Assembly: GCA_944474755.1 (NCBI GenBank)
Contig: OX104115.1
Coordinates: 74,624,993 to 74,688,992 of the forward strand
Length of the DNA: 64,000 bases
Direction of reading: 5' to 3'
Source: Limnoperna fortunei
Taxonomy: Eukaryota; Mollusca; Bivalvia; Mytilida; Modiolidae
The notes beneath the pieces are model-generated. The model worked only from the letters and a program-made list of their open reading frames with translations, searched no databases and had not been told where the DNA came from. Positions within the stretch are counted from its first letter, which is position 1; each line of letters starts with the position of its first letter. Shown here one piece after another: positions 23,451 through 35,309 of this stretch. Position numbers and translations under genes: made by a program.

Positions 23451-25770
23451 TTTGTGAACCTGTATTACGGATTTTGCTATATAGATCTTTACATCATAGA
23501 AATTCAAATTAATCCCTACAATTTCGGTTTGCATTGAATTTAGTTACCTATGATGCCTGGATGTTATCTTTTACTAAAAAAACTCGTCCCTTTAACCATT
23601 TCGGTTAGTTCTAAATAAAGTGTAACCAAGGGACCGTGGGATATTTCGCCATCTCTGTGTTCATTTGACAACTAGGACTCTGTACCAATGACAAGATAGG
23701 AATTGTTTTGTTCTACAAGAAGTGAAATTCAGCTTTCTTGTTTATATTGATTTGCAGTTTAAATATAGGAGCTTTTTCCAATGTTTGTGCTAATGTGTTT
23801 TCAGTATTTGTGTTTAGGTGTTGTGTCCGTCATTATTGTCAGTCGTCAATATTTCAAAAACTTCCAAACTGTAAAACTTTGGCAAATATGTGATGTTAGT
23901 AGAAAGATTGTCTGTGTCACAGCCAGAAAACAGTCATAAGAGTGAGCAGTGATGAGTAACAAGTTCACTTTAAGTTTAGTTTAACATATTTTTACATTCT
24001 GCGTGTGGGTATTCAGAGAGCCACACAATTCGCGTGGAAAAATTGGACCAGAGTTTGCTTTGACAAAATGCATAAGTGCGTAACCTATGTGTGCGTTTCT
24101 TTTAACTTTGTACGGTATATTCCACTTTGTCTTTTTTGACTTAAGATGCAGTTGATATTAGAGCAAGGTTCGAGACAAGTTGGTTTAATAGGCAAAACAT
24201 TAGCATGTAGAGTTTCCAATTCTACTGCTAGAGCTGTTGTAAATAAGTCAAAAGAAAGTTAATAAAATATCACGATCAACATACCTTAAGCCATTTCTTT
24301 TTTTACAAATTGTCGTTTAGTCAAAGATAAAATCTTTAGGTGTCTAAGTCATAAATGTACGATGCTTGAAGAATACATATTGAATCGAATTTACCTAAAA
24401 CTTAGACAATCTGTAAATTTAAAATCTTTCGAGATTTTTTAAAGCACTTTTGTGATAAGTGCTTGCTTGTAGACATTTACGCTATTGACTGAATTGCCAT
24501 TACATCATCCAAACGCTGATCAATATTGTAATTCATACATAATAACATAAATACAGTAATTAATTAATTAAAATTAAACATTTATTAAATTTTAATGTCA
24601 TTTTAAAATAGTCTGTACATCTGCAATTTTATGTGTCGTTTCTATTGCAGTTTATAATATAATTACATCCCAAATACCATTTTAGTAAAACCACTAGTAA
24701 ATACCTGTTGGTTTTTAATTTACTTACATAATTATATTATACAATTTGTTGGTTTTATCAACTTTCATCAAGTTTCGGTTGTTATGCGGTTTAAAGCAGA
24801 TTCTGAAGCAGCAAATTCTTAGTTGTAATGTAGAATTTAATCTGCATATAAACATTTGAAGTGATGCAAGTCACTATAATAGCATGTGGAAGTTACAAAG
24901 TTCAAATCAGTGGAAGAACTATAGAAAAGTTATGTGGGTGTATATCAGACTAATTTTAGAATAAAAATGTGAATTTTGGTATCTCTATGGCACACGCTAT
25001 ACAAGTTAGAATAGAAATAATTCAATTAAATGCGGTTCGTACTGTTACAAGGTTTCTATTATTCACTTTATTTATTATGAAATATGCACTTTTAAAATAA
25101 AGAAGAAATAGAAAACTACAAATGTTTTATACTATAGCACAATTGATTGCCCATTAATATCAATGCGATCCTATTCCGTCTCTCAAAATATAACTGACTA
25201 TACTTTTAGAAACGGAGATTTTTCATTTTGTTGATTATCTCATACAATGAATTAATTAATCCGTCGGCAAAAGGAAAATAAAACAAACTAGATTTTCCAT
25301 CAGAAATGCAAACTCAGTTTTAAAATTTTATTCGATTTTAAATGAAGCAGTGTCAAAAATAATGTACCATCTAATTATGAATTAGTATCCATAACTCTAA
25401 ATATTTTATTTACCCAGATGAACTTTAATGCGTAATTCTTAAACTATGATTTGTGCACAGCTAACATACTATCAAAACATTCATGTAGATGTGATAGTTT
25501 ACAGCATACAGATCTAAAAATGGACCAATTTAATAGTAGTTACACTGGTTACCAAACAATACAGGAGTCAATTTAAATCTTTTATTTAATAGTATCAATG
25601 TACTTTCACAACCGGAAATAAAATAATAGCAAGCACAGCTTTCGGCGAGCAGTGCTGCCCGCAGAGAGCTGGGAGTTCTACAGTAATGTATTCTGTATTA
25701 CGTGATCAAATCTGCCTAATACTGATATTGATTTGTGTAGTCCGGATGTTGGTACCGTAAACAATGTCAC
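23451..25770. other. no gene recognised
   Basis: AT-rich. The first few hundred bases may belong to the LINE endonuclease but I cannot read a convincing motif. Nothing else is supportable. Confidence 0.4.
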
Positions 25771-25774
25771 AGAG

Positions 25775-26197
25775 AATGGAGAAGAACCAATTTTTTGCAA
25801 TCTCTGAAACGTTCTTACAACTGACAATCATATGACATTCATGTGACGTCACCATTATACAGAAAGACGATATCCAGAGCCGAGGTCTTATCTGCTCCGT
25901 TCTATATTACGTAACACTACGCTAAGGATATCACCTTTGCAACAAAAGCTTGAGCTTTCCCTATGTTGGTCCAAATGATTGAAAATTCAATCTTGCACGC
26001 AGCACACTTATTTTTAACCACAGTTAAGCAAAATTTAAATTTGAACTTAAAAAGTAAACTAGGTTGCATGCCGTGCTTAGTCCGGATATTGCAGACTATG
26101 CACATCTTTATTAATCTCGAAAAATATTTGAAAACGATTGACAGAAAGACGTGACATGACCACCCTAATTGAAGAGGCACTGTTAGGGTGCTCGGAA
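25775..26197 (+). repeat. dispersed repeat with a shorter reversed copy at 43.25 kb
   Basis: Shares ATTTTTTGCAATCTCTGAAACG, CATGTGACGTCACC and GAGGCACTGTTAGGGTGCT, in that order, with the reverse strand of 43250-43366. There the three blocks lie much closer together, so one copy has an internal deletion or the other an insertion. Probably a non-autonomous element. Confidence 0.5.
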
Positions 26198-26199
26198 GT

Positions 26200-27268
26200 A
26201 ACATCAACTATGAAAAATTAGCCATGCGATTTTTAAAACTAATACAGTTTGTCTACTAACTCGAAATGTACATAATCATGATCAACACTACACAGAGACA
26301 GGTCCGTGTGTTCAATTTCTTAATTTAACAAAATTCAGGACTAGACCATTATAATCGTTATTTAAAAAGATAATATCAGCAAACAAACTAAAATAACATT
26401 CAAAACAAGTAAACTAACCGTAGCAATTGAATATATCTATAAATCGAACAATATTTCAGCCAACATAAACATCTAAATGTAAATGGAACTGATCCATAAT
26501 TAGATAACTAAATTATAAAACATTCAAAATCAATGGCACAATATTTTGGTCAACATAAATCATTAAACTATACATATACAACATACAACTATTAGCGACA
26601 TAACGCGATTTGTGTGACGTAATTTTTGTCGGCCATATTGGATTTTCCGCTCAATAGACAAACATAGTAGCACGATTACAAAAACCGCCGATATCTTGTT
26701 AAAAAAATGTTTATTTGTTTTGCACATTGTTCCTGGTTCTAAAGTCTATTCCCTTTCGAATGATAAACATTGTATCAGTTTAAATTACTTGCAAAATACT
26801 TCCCATTTTGTTCAAAAAAACCTTATTTCTGCCTTATTGTTACATTGTTTAAATGTGAAATAGTCAATTATAAACCACTTCTGACATGAATTGCATAAAT
26901 ACGAATGTTATAAACACTTAGTTGCACATATATACAAATAGATGACACATTTATGTTTTTAAGTTTCACATTTTCAACACTTTAATTGCTAATCTTCATA
27001 CTTGCTATTTCATTTGAAATTAGCTTATTTTACAATTTTTAATATACATCTGCGTTCAGACAAATGACAGGGTTGTGTGCTATTCTTATGGCATAGTTAT
27101 ATCTCAAAACTTTGTAACATTTGTACATGAGAAGTAAATATTTTAACAATTAAACACATACAAAACAATTAAGAGTATTTGACTTGCAAAATACTGGCAT
27201 TAGAAAGAGCAGAATAGACTGCCATTGTCTGGTCTTGTCTTGAAATGAAAATGTGGTAATGAACTTCG
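26200..27268. other. no gene recognised
   Basis: AT-rich, low-complexity intergenic or intronic sequence. It may lie upstream of the Ig receptor gene; no signal-peptide exon could be identified. Confidence 0.4.
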
Positions 27269-27269
27269 T

Positions 27270-28620
27270 GATCAACATTTATGAAGTATTTCTTTCAAAT
27301 ATAAATTTAATTACAAAAAAATATCTCCATTTTCTTCGAATTTTTTCTCAGCTAAAAAAGTAGTCGAAATTCAAGTTTATAGGAATAAGCTGTCCAATAA
27401 ACATCCTGTTCAGACATGCAAGTTTATGACAGTACAAGCTTTATAAGGATGACAGAGCATGGCTTAATTTTAATACTTTAAAGGTGTTTGAAATTACAAA
27501 TCTATCACTAATGTTTATTAGGGATAGATTATTTATTGATAATTGTATGTGATTTACAGTAAACGTTTTTGGGAATTAAAAAATGAATGGTGCCGCTGGA
27601 AAAATCAATAAACGAAAAACTCCATTACTGATAAAAATTTAAAAAAAATAATTTAAAAAAAATGGGAAAAATTGGCTAATATTAATAATATGATAAAACC
27701 AAACAAGTGTTATTAATAACAGCAGCTTGATGTATTCTTCAAATTTTGCTGTAAATGATCCACAACCACCGTTTATTGAAAAACAGAATTTAATTATGAC
27801 AGTAATATGATTAGAACTGATCCATAAAAACAACCACATTTTTACTCACATATGTTTTGTTCTAATCACATTATGATTTTCAAATTATAAACATTTTCCG
27901 TCAATGCAAACTGTATTTCTCAGGTAATAGCTTATAGTTTTCGTTGATCAACATTTATGAAGTATTTCTTTCAAATATAAATTTAATTACAAAAAAATGT
28001 CTCCATTTTCTTCGAATTTTTTCTCAGCTAAAAAAGTAGTCGAAATTCAAGTTTATAGGAATAAGCTGTCCAATAAACATCCTGTTCAGACATGCAAGTT
28101 TATGACAGTACAAGCTTTATAAGGATGACAGAGCATGGCTTAATTTTAATACTTTAAAGGTGTTTGAAATTACAAATCTATCACTAATGTTTATTAGGGA
28201 TAGATTATTTATTGATAATTGTATGTGATTTACAGTAAACGTTTTTGAGAATTAAAAAATGAATGGTGCCGCTGGAAAAATCAATAAACGAAAAACTCCA
28301 TTACTGATAAAAATTTAAAAAAAATAATTTAAAAAAAATGGGAAAATTGGCTAATATTAATAATATGATAAAACCAAACAAGTGTTATTAATAACAGCAG
28401 CTTGATGTATTCTTCAAATTTTGCTGTAAATGATCCACAACCACCGTTTATTGAAAAACAGAATTTAATTATGACAGTAATATGATTAGAACTGATCCAT
28501 AAAAACAACCACATTTTTACTCACATATGTTTTGTTCTAATCACATTATGATTTTCAAATTATAAACATTTTCCGTCAATGCAAACTGTATTTCTCAGGT
28601 AGTAGCTTATAGTTTTCGTT
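27270..28620 (+). repeat. 676-bp tandem duplication
   Basis: 27270-27945 and 27946-28620 are near-identical. Edges read CGT-GATC-AACATT, CGTT-GATC-AACATT and CGTT-GATC-GGTTAA, so GATC is the shared microhomology. Differences are few (e.g. AAAAAATATCTCC against AAAAAATGTCTCC and an A-run length change). The only open frames are AT-rich minus-strand ones that the A-run difference alters between copies. Confidence 0.93.
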
Positions 28621-28624
28621 GATC

Positions 28625-29460
28625 GGTTAAAAATGTCTCCCAATCAAGGACATGGCGATAAGGATAGCAACACTGATCACTGAGGGATAACTGTTAACAA
28701 AACTAGATGCATTTATAAGTTGGCAATATGACTGTACGTCAACGTAAAGTGAGGGAGGGGGGGCGAGACAGTTTTGCCGAGAAATGTTTAGATTTATGAC
28801 CTAAATGTATACGCATCTACTAAAAATATATTCATAAGCTGATTGTTTGTTTCGAACACAATTTTAAAAGCACTTTTAGTTGGACATTTTTGCTGTTTGA
28901 AAAGCTGTCTTATGTCAATATATATCGAATTGGTACAATATTATTTTTGATTTCTCTTATAAACACACTTAATGCTAGAGATTATATTTTCATTGAAAAT
29001 GCGAAAAGGTCTAAAACGAATGCAAGAACAATAACACAGTTAACTAATACACCGAGAAAATAATATACTTTTAAATGATGCACAAAACAATTAAGAGCAA
29101 TTTCAAGAGCACCAATAACATAAACGCAGTTTAAATAATCTTAATAAATGTGCAAGTATTTGTTTGTAGAAATCCTGAAACTTACATTTAAGATAACAAT
29201 ATCCATGTCAAGCATTCCACTTGACCTGAAATATTTTGCTTGTAAGTTTGCATTTTTCAACCTTTCAACAAAGCCATATATATTGTAAATAAGAATATGC
29301 CAGTAAATTACTATCAATATCATCATTGGGAATGAACCAAAGGCCGCAACACTACCTTTGATACATACTTATATCTTATTTATTTAATCATTTTGTTTAT
29401 AGCATTAATTTTTATTAGAAACAAATGGTAAATTTTATAATCATATGGATTTGCTTATTT
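28625..29460. other. no gene recognised upstream of the Ig exon
   Basis: Presumed intron upstream of the Ig exon at 29469. A short G-rich tract (GAGGGAGGGGGGGCGAGAC) lies at 28751. No start or signal-peptide exon is evident. Confidence 0.4.
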
Positions 29461-29468
29461 ATTTTCAG

Positions 29469-29822
29469 TACAGGTTTTCTTATTTCACAAATATATTTCT
29501 GTCGTTTCCTTTGAAAGACAAGTTTTGCAATGTGGCATTGTGGGAGGAAAAATAACACTGGTTTGCAGTTTGACAGAAAAGTACCAGTCGTCAAAGATCT
29601 CATGGATTTACACGAATGGTCATACAAGAATAATATACATTGACTACGGAATAGTTAACCCTAATCTGAGCTATAAAATAAAAGCTATACAGAGTAATAA
29701 AACAGCACATGCAGACTTAGAAATGACTAATCTCGCATTAACAGATGCAGGGAATTATACATGCAAATTCGTCTCTAATGATAAGTCTGCAGATGAGCGA
29801 GTTGTTACTCTGAAAATTATAG
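29469..29822 (+). CDS. gene A Ig-domain exon
   Basis: 354 bp, phase 1-1, typical of a whole Ig domain in one exon. Acceptor TTATTTTCAG, donor GTAAGC. Carries LVC (B strand), SWIYTNG (C strand) and TDAGNYTC (F strand), then VVTLKIIG (G strand). An additional Cys in VLQC near the N-terminus is also present in the paralogue. 84% of residues match the minus-strand exon 50915-51268. Confidence 0.9.
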
Positions 29823-32800
29823 GTAAGCAGCTTTATTCCTTTATAAATTATTAAGAATGTATTAAAAATAAACGTTAAGTAACTACCCTAGCTGTGCATC
29901 TGAGTATATAATTATATAGATATCTTCCTTTAAATACTCAACAGCTGAGCAACACTGTCCATTTCGTATAACCTAACATGGTATTTCAGCACGTGACTGA
30001 TTGTAGACGTCATAATTATATATATTGATGACGTTGACCAAAACTGAATTCTTGAAGGAAGCAATTAATGTATTTACAAATTTGGGATGTAATAATGCAA
30101 TACAGCAGTTATCTATCTGTTTAAAAATGTCATCATGTCGTGTCGTTAAACAAATGTTAATAATATTTCTCAATGTTCTTTTCAAGAATTTGTTTCCTAA
30201 AAGTGAACAATATAAAGTGAAGGTGGTTTTAGACATTTTTCAAGAGAATTATTCATAGCTCTAAAAAACTTAGTAGTTTGGAAAAAGCAATTATACTTTA
30301 GGTGCTGACTGCAGTGGTTACACAGAGTGCCTAAATGTGCCAGATTTTCATGCTGCACAATGTGAACATTTAAAAACCATGTTTAACACAGTTGTTTTTT
30401 CATATGTCACGGGTAAGTGAATTTATTTAAATCTGAAACAGTTATATCAGAAAATATTGAACTCTGGCTCGAGTACAGAAAAAATCCTGATTGAATATTC
30501 TTCTTTTAACAGCTTCTAGTTCAAAAGCTTCTATAGTCAAAACCTGTGCACGAGCAATGGCTCTTTCAATATAATATTACTAGTTGGAACGCTGGTGATA
30601 AGACTTTGCTGTACATTATGTGCATTTAAAAATATAGTGTTTGGTCATCTGTATATCGTTTGTTATGATAAATATTGCATTCGGTTTCTTCCAAAGAGAG
30701 GCCGTTGTTCGGCGGTTTTTAGTGGTTAATTCGGCTTCCTTCCTCAATAAAGACATGAAACATCATTCAAACTCTGGCTCGAGTACAGAAAAAATCCTGA
30801 ATGAATATGCTTCTTTTAACAGCTTCTAATTCAAAAGCTTCTATAGTCAAAATCTGTGCACGAGCAATGGCTCTTTCAATATAATATTACTAGTTGGAAC
30901 GCTGGTGATAAGACTTTGCTGTACATTATGTGCATTTAAAAATATAGTGTTTGGTCATCTGTATATCGTTTGTTATGATAAATATTGCATTCGGTTTCTT
31001 CCAAAGAGAGGCCGATGTTCGGCGGTTTTTAGTGGATAATTCGGCTTCCTTCCTCAATAAAGACATGAATCATCATTTAAACCAACAAACGAAACTCTAT
31101 CTAAGACTTGTCTGTTGTAATTTTATCTCTGAAGCTTTTTAAATTATTCTATCAAATCGCACACACGAGAAACGACAGTGCACATTCCTTGAATGAATTT
31201 AACAAAAAGAGAAATTCTTGGCTGTATTTTTTCATATAATTAAGAAACTGTAACATTTATTTTGTTTTATGTCCTCACATCTACAAGTTTTTTTTTTATT
31301 TTGCTATTTTGTAATACCCATAACATTGAATTAGATGTATATGCGTTTTCTCCTGTATAGTAGTTGGGGTAAATTTCTCGGTGCATCGTAAACATATAAT
31401 TGTTTTTTAGTAAACTTATATAATCTTCTAGTATAAATTCCACCGTGTAAGTTTTCTTTCTTCTTACTAGCGCTTAAACCTGTATTGAAGAGTCCAGTAT
31501 ATATTTTGTACTACTGTTTTTGAAAATATTGGTGTTTGTTATTGCTTGAGAGTAAAAATTAAATGACATTACAAGAAAATATTATAAATGCAGTTGCATT
31601 TGAAATCAAATCTGCATAACAATTTGAATACTGGTTAAAATACTTTATCAGATACTTGATTTCAAAATAAGTGTTCTTATTTAATCAGAAAGAGTTTTCC
31701 TGAGCCAAAAAATAATTACATGTTGTAGAAGAGGAATATTGTTTCATTTAGCAAAGTATTTTTAAAATATCGTATGTTTCTTTAAATATGGTTTTACAGA
31801 GGATTTTATCATTTTTCAACTATACCATTTTATCGGTAATTTGTACATTTTCCCTTTGATGTGTACCGGTGATAAAGTCAGTAACAACGTACTGGCATTT
31901 ATCACCGAATTTATCGGGTCAGTAGGCTGCGTAGGAATCTAACGATTATTACGTCACAGTAACAAACTGAATGTTCAAAAATAAACAAACGTGAAAGCAA
32001 GATAAAATAAAAACGATCTAACCGCTCCCTTAAGAAAACGAACACGACGGGACCAGCAGTTCCGTTTTCGCAGCTACCTTCCGTTCACAATAATAGTTTC
32101 TGAACAAAACTCTTCAAATCACAAACAACAACATCAACAGATCAAGTGACAATCCCGAACATTCCTGTTCATTCACCACAAGAACTTGCGAATGACCTCT
32201 CCATTTTTGAGAGTTAATCTGACAAATCACAAAACTGTAATAGGATTATTACAGCAGGAAAATTCGGCCTTTACAAGAACCTATAAAAAAATACAACTCA
32301 TCGTATTTATGCATGATGTGTAAATCGTATCCCCCTGGCCACTGCAAAGTACTGAAAATTTGAAATAACACAGCACTGAACAGTTACCAGAAATGATAAC
32401 GATGTAAAATAAAAATTGTAGAAAACATTTATTAAAGGGGGAACTGACACTTAATTGGACAATCGTCCAGTTGGCAACATAAATTTGAAATAATACGATT
32501 CGTCAAAGAGCAAAATATTAAAAACACAAAATCTGACACCCCATATTATAATTAAGAGTAAATTAAAAGATTCTCATTCACAAACTATTACATAAACGAT
32601 AAAAAAAGACTTGCCTTACAGAGGATGAATGAAAAAAACACGTCCATTCATCACGCCACATTCCAATTGAATGACGTTGACGCTAAATGATGTTGCAAAC
32701 CATTTTTCACAGATCACTTCGACCAAAAAAGTAGTTCCTTATAAAATAAGGCATAAATTGACAAAAAACACTCTTTTTGAAAATTACCGATAAAAGGAAT

Positions 32801-33680
32801 ATAGGACATTTTGTTTGTGATACAGACTTTATCACGGCTTAACGTATCAGGTTCGCCCTACGGGCTCACCTGATACTGGCCGTGATAAAGTCTGTATCAC
32901 AAACAAAATGTCCTATATTCCATATGTATCTAGTTTTTATGGAAGGAAGAGGCGGCTGAAAATCTAGTTAGAACTCCGGATCTTTGGCTATAAAACTGTT
33001 AACACGTGTCCATTAAGGTTGGAGTTAAGAGCATCTTGCCTGCCGTCAAGTTGGAACTCATCATGCAAGTGTCGACGCACCGGTGCTGTATAGTAGATGG
33101 CTTAACAACCAAGATCACTTGGCCAGGGAAAACCTCGTTTTCATTTTACATTTCTAATAATAATTGGACTGTGGCTACACAAAATTATTGTATTACAAAG
33201 AGTAATGCTAATATCTTTTCTCATTAAAACCACTAACCACCAACTCACTACAATTAATTTTGTGATTCCTTAATTGGTTGACATAGCTATCATACCTTAA
33301 CAGAAAATCTTGAAAGGTCAATGGCCTTTAACGGTTTAAATTGTCACAGGAATTTTGTAATGAAACGCAAACGTTGGGCATTTTTTATATAGATTTAGTT
33401 TATGCACAGAAAGGCCTGCAATTTTTTTGCACAGAACATCTAAAGACAAACAAAATGTTTTCAGTAATTTTATATTGTACAAAACATTCATGTAATAAAA
33501 TTGTACCAAACTTATCCAGTAGACATAACAATTTAAAAAGATTATAATCATATCGTAATTTTCTACAGGAAGTAATACAACTACTGAAACCCTGGATGAT
33601 TCCCCAAGTAATTTTAAAGACACCGGTATGTAATCTCAATGTTAAGGGCAAGCTTCCCTCATACTTTTACTTTTATTAGG

Positions 33681-33771
<91 letters not shown>

Positions 33772-35216
33772 TATATACATATGAATTCTGTAGAAATGAT
33801 GTAAAGATATGCTGCTAAATTAGGTACATATTGATTCCTTTCCTTTCCTGGAGTTTGGATTGCTTTCTAATTGTTAAATTACTTAGTTTCTTTTTAAATT
33901 TTACATTAGTGGATGTTTTTCATCATTTACAGTTGACAATGGTGTTTAAAGAATTCATCTCCGAAATATAAGAGATAATTAGTTGCAAAGTAGAAAAGTC
34001 TCTCACATTTAGCCAACATCAAAAACGACAAGTTCTGCATCAGAGTCACAACCTACAAATGTATTTAAAAACAGAAATGCCAATAAAAACAGAAAATGAA
34101 CAGCACGACGAGTGTATTAAGAATTTTTGCATTTGAATGTTAATGAAAAAACATTTACACCTACAAAATATTTTTTTAGATATTTAGATATTGATATATC
34201 AAAAACTCCCCAAACTATTGTTTGTTTTCACATTCATTTATGAAGTTTTTACCACCAACCATTTGGTGGTACAAACTTAACATTCATTAAACCACTACTT
34301 ATATTAGAAAAAAGAGAGAACACAATTCAAGATATGAACAGTTGTGGACGACGAAAGATTTAATAGAAATGAATTAAATGAAACGCCTCAATGGGTTTAA
34401 GTTAAGTAATGATATGGTTATTTATTAAAAAACGTTTTTAAACCGTGTTCAATTTTAAGTGGTTCAAATGATAAAATCTAAAGTCGCGTGAACTAGGTCA
34501 AGCTCATTATTCATTATGTTTCTATTACAGCTATTTCCAAGTTGAATATTGTTTTACCAGTAGGATTAACAGGTTGCTTAATAACAGTGATAATAATATT
34601 AATATACAGTGTCATAAATTTACAACGTCGTTCCAGCACGGTCAGTTATAATACCGAAAGGCAATTAGTTTTTCTGCAATCAAGAAACAGGTTAGCAGAA
34701 AGTACCCCATCTAGTGCAGTAGACGCCCATGTGTACAACGAAATCAATGAAGCGGAAATGGTCATACGTTTTGAAGAGCAAACATTAAGAAATATACAAC
34801 ATTATAGTGCTGGAAATGATGAATCAGATTATCTTCACGCATATAATTTGCTTTTACGTAATCACCAAATCGAAAATCACAAATATGAACCTCTTGCATC
34901 TCTAAATATACATAAACCTGGTCTTTTTGCTGACTCTATTGAAAGACTTAAAAATCATGACCCCAGTCGACAATTACGATATGAATTAGAGAAATTAGGT
35001 CTCATGTATCAGTCAATTCCTTCTGAGGATGGTTCCACGTTAAAGTTTTATTCTGAACCGTGCAACTTAAATAAGTGCATAGTTCCACATCAGCTGTCTA
35101 AAATTGACTTGACAGCAAGACCCCCACTCAATAAATCGTTGAAGACAATACTTAATATAATTGCAAAATATCTGATATCGCAAAAACAAATCGAAGACAA
35201 TATTTCATTAGACTAA
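29469..35216 (+). CDS. Ig-domain single-pass membrane receptor, long cytoplasmic tail (gene A)
   Basis: Spliced exons 29469-29822, 30302-30412, 33569-33625 and 34531-35216 join in phase 1 throughout and stay open to TAA at 35214-35216. Order: one V-type Ig domain (Cys codon 29564, Trp codon 29603, DAGNYTC ending 29764), a stalk with three Cys (CSGYTEC...C), a short Ser/Thr/Asp linker ([18 protein letters not shown]), a helix ([20 protein letters not shown]) and a basic stop-transfer followed by about 195 cytoplasmic residues. The tail has many tyrosines ([22 protein letters not shown]) and LMYQSI, which fits the ITIM consensus. Poly(A) signal at 35299. The signal-peptide exon was not found, so the 5' end is incomplete. 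Function is unknown; a cell-surface recognition or immune receptor is inference from the architecture. Confidence 0.83.
29930..30060 (+). repeat. dispersed repeat fragment (shared with 47.81 kb)
   Basis: TTTAAATACTCAA, TTTCGTATAACCTAAC, GACGTCATAAT and TATTGATGACGTTGAC recur in the same order at 47805-47940, where they form one end of an element with a central hairpin. Lies in the intron after the Ig exon. Confidence 0.6.
30302..30412 (+). CDS. gene A Cys-containing stalk exon
   Basis: 111 bp, phase 1-1, acceptor TTATACTTTAG, donor GTAAGT. Encodes [15 protein letters not shown] and a third Cys downstream. The paralogous exon 42998-43096 encodes ADCSGYGECQNATDF; beyond this block the two diverge. 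Three Cys suggests one intra-stalk bond and one free or inter-chain Cys (inference). Confidence 0.85.
30460..31080 (+). repeat. 310-bp tandem duplication
   Basis: 30460-30769 and 30770-31080 repeat the segment beginning AACTCTGGCTCGAGTACAG. Differences are few single bases. It lies in the gene A intron between the stalk and linker exons; the short open frames in it have no recognisable domain. Confidence 0.92.
31100..32785. other. intron of gene A, no exon seen
   Basis: AT-rich intronic sequence. ATCGGTAATTT and GGTGATAAAGTCAGTAAC blocks near 31830-31890 resemble parts of the foldback element at 32796, so an eroded relative may be present. Confidence 0.4.
32796..32921. repeat. foldback element 1 (perfect 42-bp arms)
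   Basis: Arms 32796-32837 and 32880-32921 are perfect reverse complements (GGAATATAGGACATTTTGTT... against ...AACAAAATGTCCTATATTCC). The 42-nt centre itself folds: GTATCAGGT pairs with ACCTGATAC and GCCC with GGGC around TAC. The whole could form a cruciform in DNA or a long hairpin in RNA. It lies in the gene A intron. Confidence 0.92.
33005..33150 (-). mobile_element. degenerate tRNA-derived SINE head
   Basis: Minus strand reads TGGCCAAGTGATCTTGGTTG (A-box region), then CTATTATACAGC-like sequence, a degraded B box and GGCAGGCAAGATGCTCTTAA matching the GGCAGGGTGTACTCGACTCC core of the 39.2-kb copy. The tail is absent. Confidence 0.55.
33569..33625 (+). CDS. gene A Ser/Thr linker exon
   Basis: 57 bp, phase 1-1, acceptor AATTTTCTACAG, donor GTATGT. 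Encodes [19 protein letters not shown], a short hydrophilic juxtamembrane linker with an NTT sequon. No counterpart was found in the minus-strand paralogue. Small, but phase and splice sites agree with its neighbours. Confidence 0.7.
33685..33768. repeat. (AT)n microsatellite
   Basis: About 42 uninterrupted AT units, then imperfect AT-rich sequence to 33782. In the last gene A intron. Confidence 0.97.
34531..35216 (+). CDS. gene A transmembrane and cytoplasmic-tail exon
   Basis: Acceptor TTTCTATTACAG, enters in phase 1, 227 codons then TAA. Encodes AISKLN, the membrane helix, NLQRRSS as stop-transfer, then the cytoplasmic tail. Tyrosine contexts in order: [43 protein letters not shown] (Tyr codon 35007-35009), KFYSEP and KYLIS. 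Codon use and length make this the best-supported coding exon outside the transporter. Confidence 0.9.
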
Positions 35217-35298
35217 TAACAAATACCAAATTTAGAAGCAATGCAAGTATTTATTGAACAGTTTTACAAAATAACTATTATTCAAGTGTGGTGAAAAA

Positions 35299-35304
35299 AA
35301 TAAA
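35299..35304 (+). promoter_or_regulatory. gene A poly(A) signal
   Basis: AATAAA 83 bp after the gene A stop codon. Confidence 0.65.
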
Positions 35305-35309
35305 CTCTT

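Noticed and set aside
27639..28514. Duplicated minus-strand frame with a hydrophobic stretch (KLLLLITLVWFYHIINI) as a membrane-protein exon
   Set aside because: Composition is that of AT-rich DNA, the frame is changed by A-run length between the two copies, and there is no convincing splice partner.
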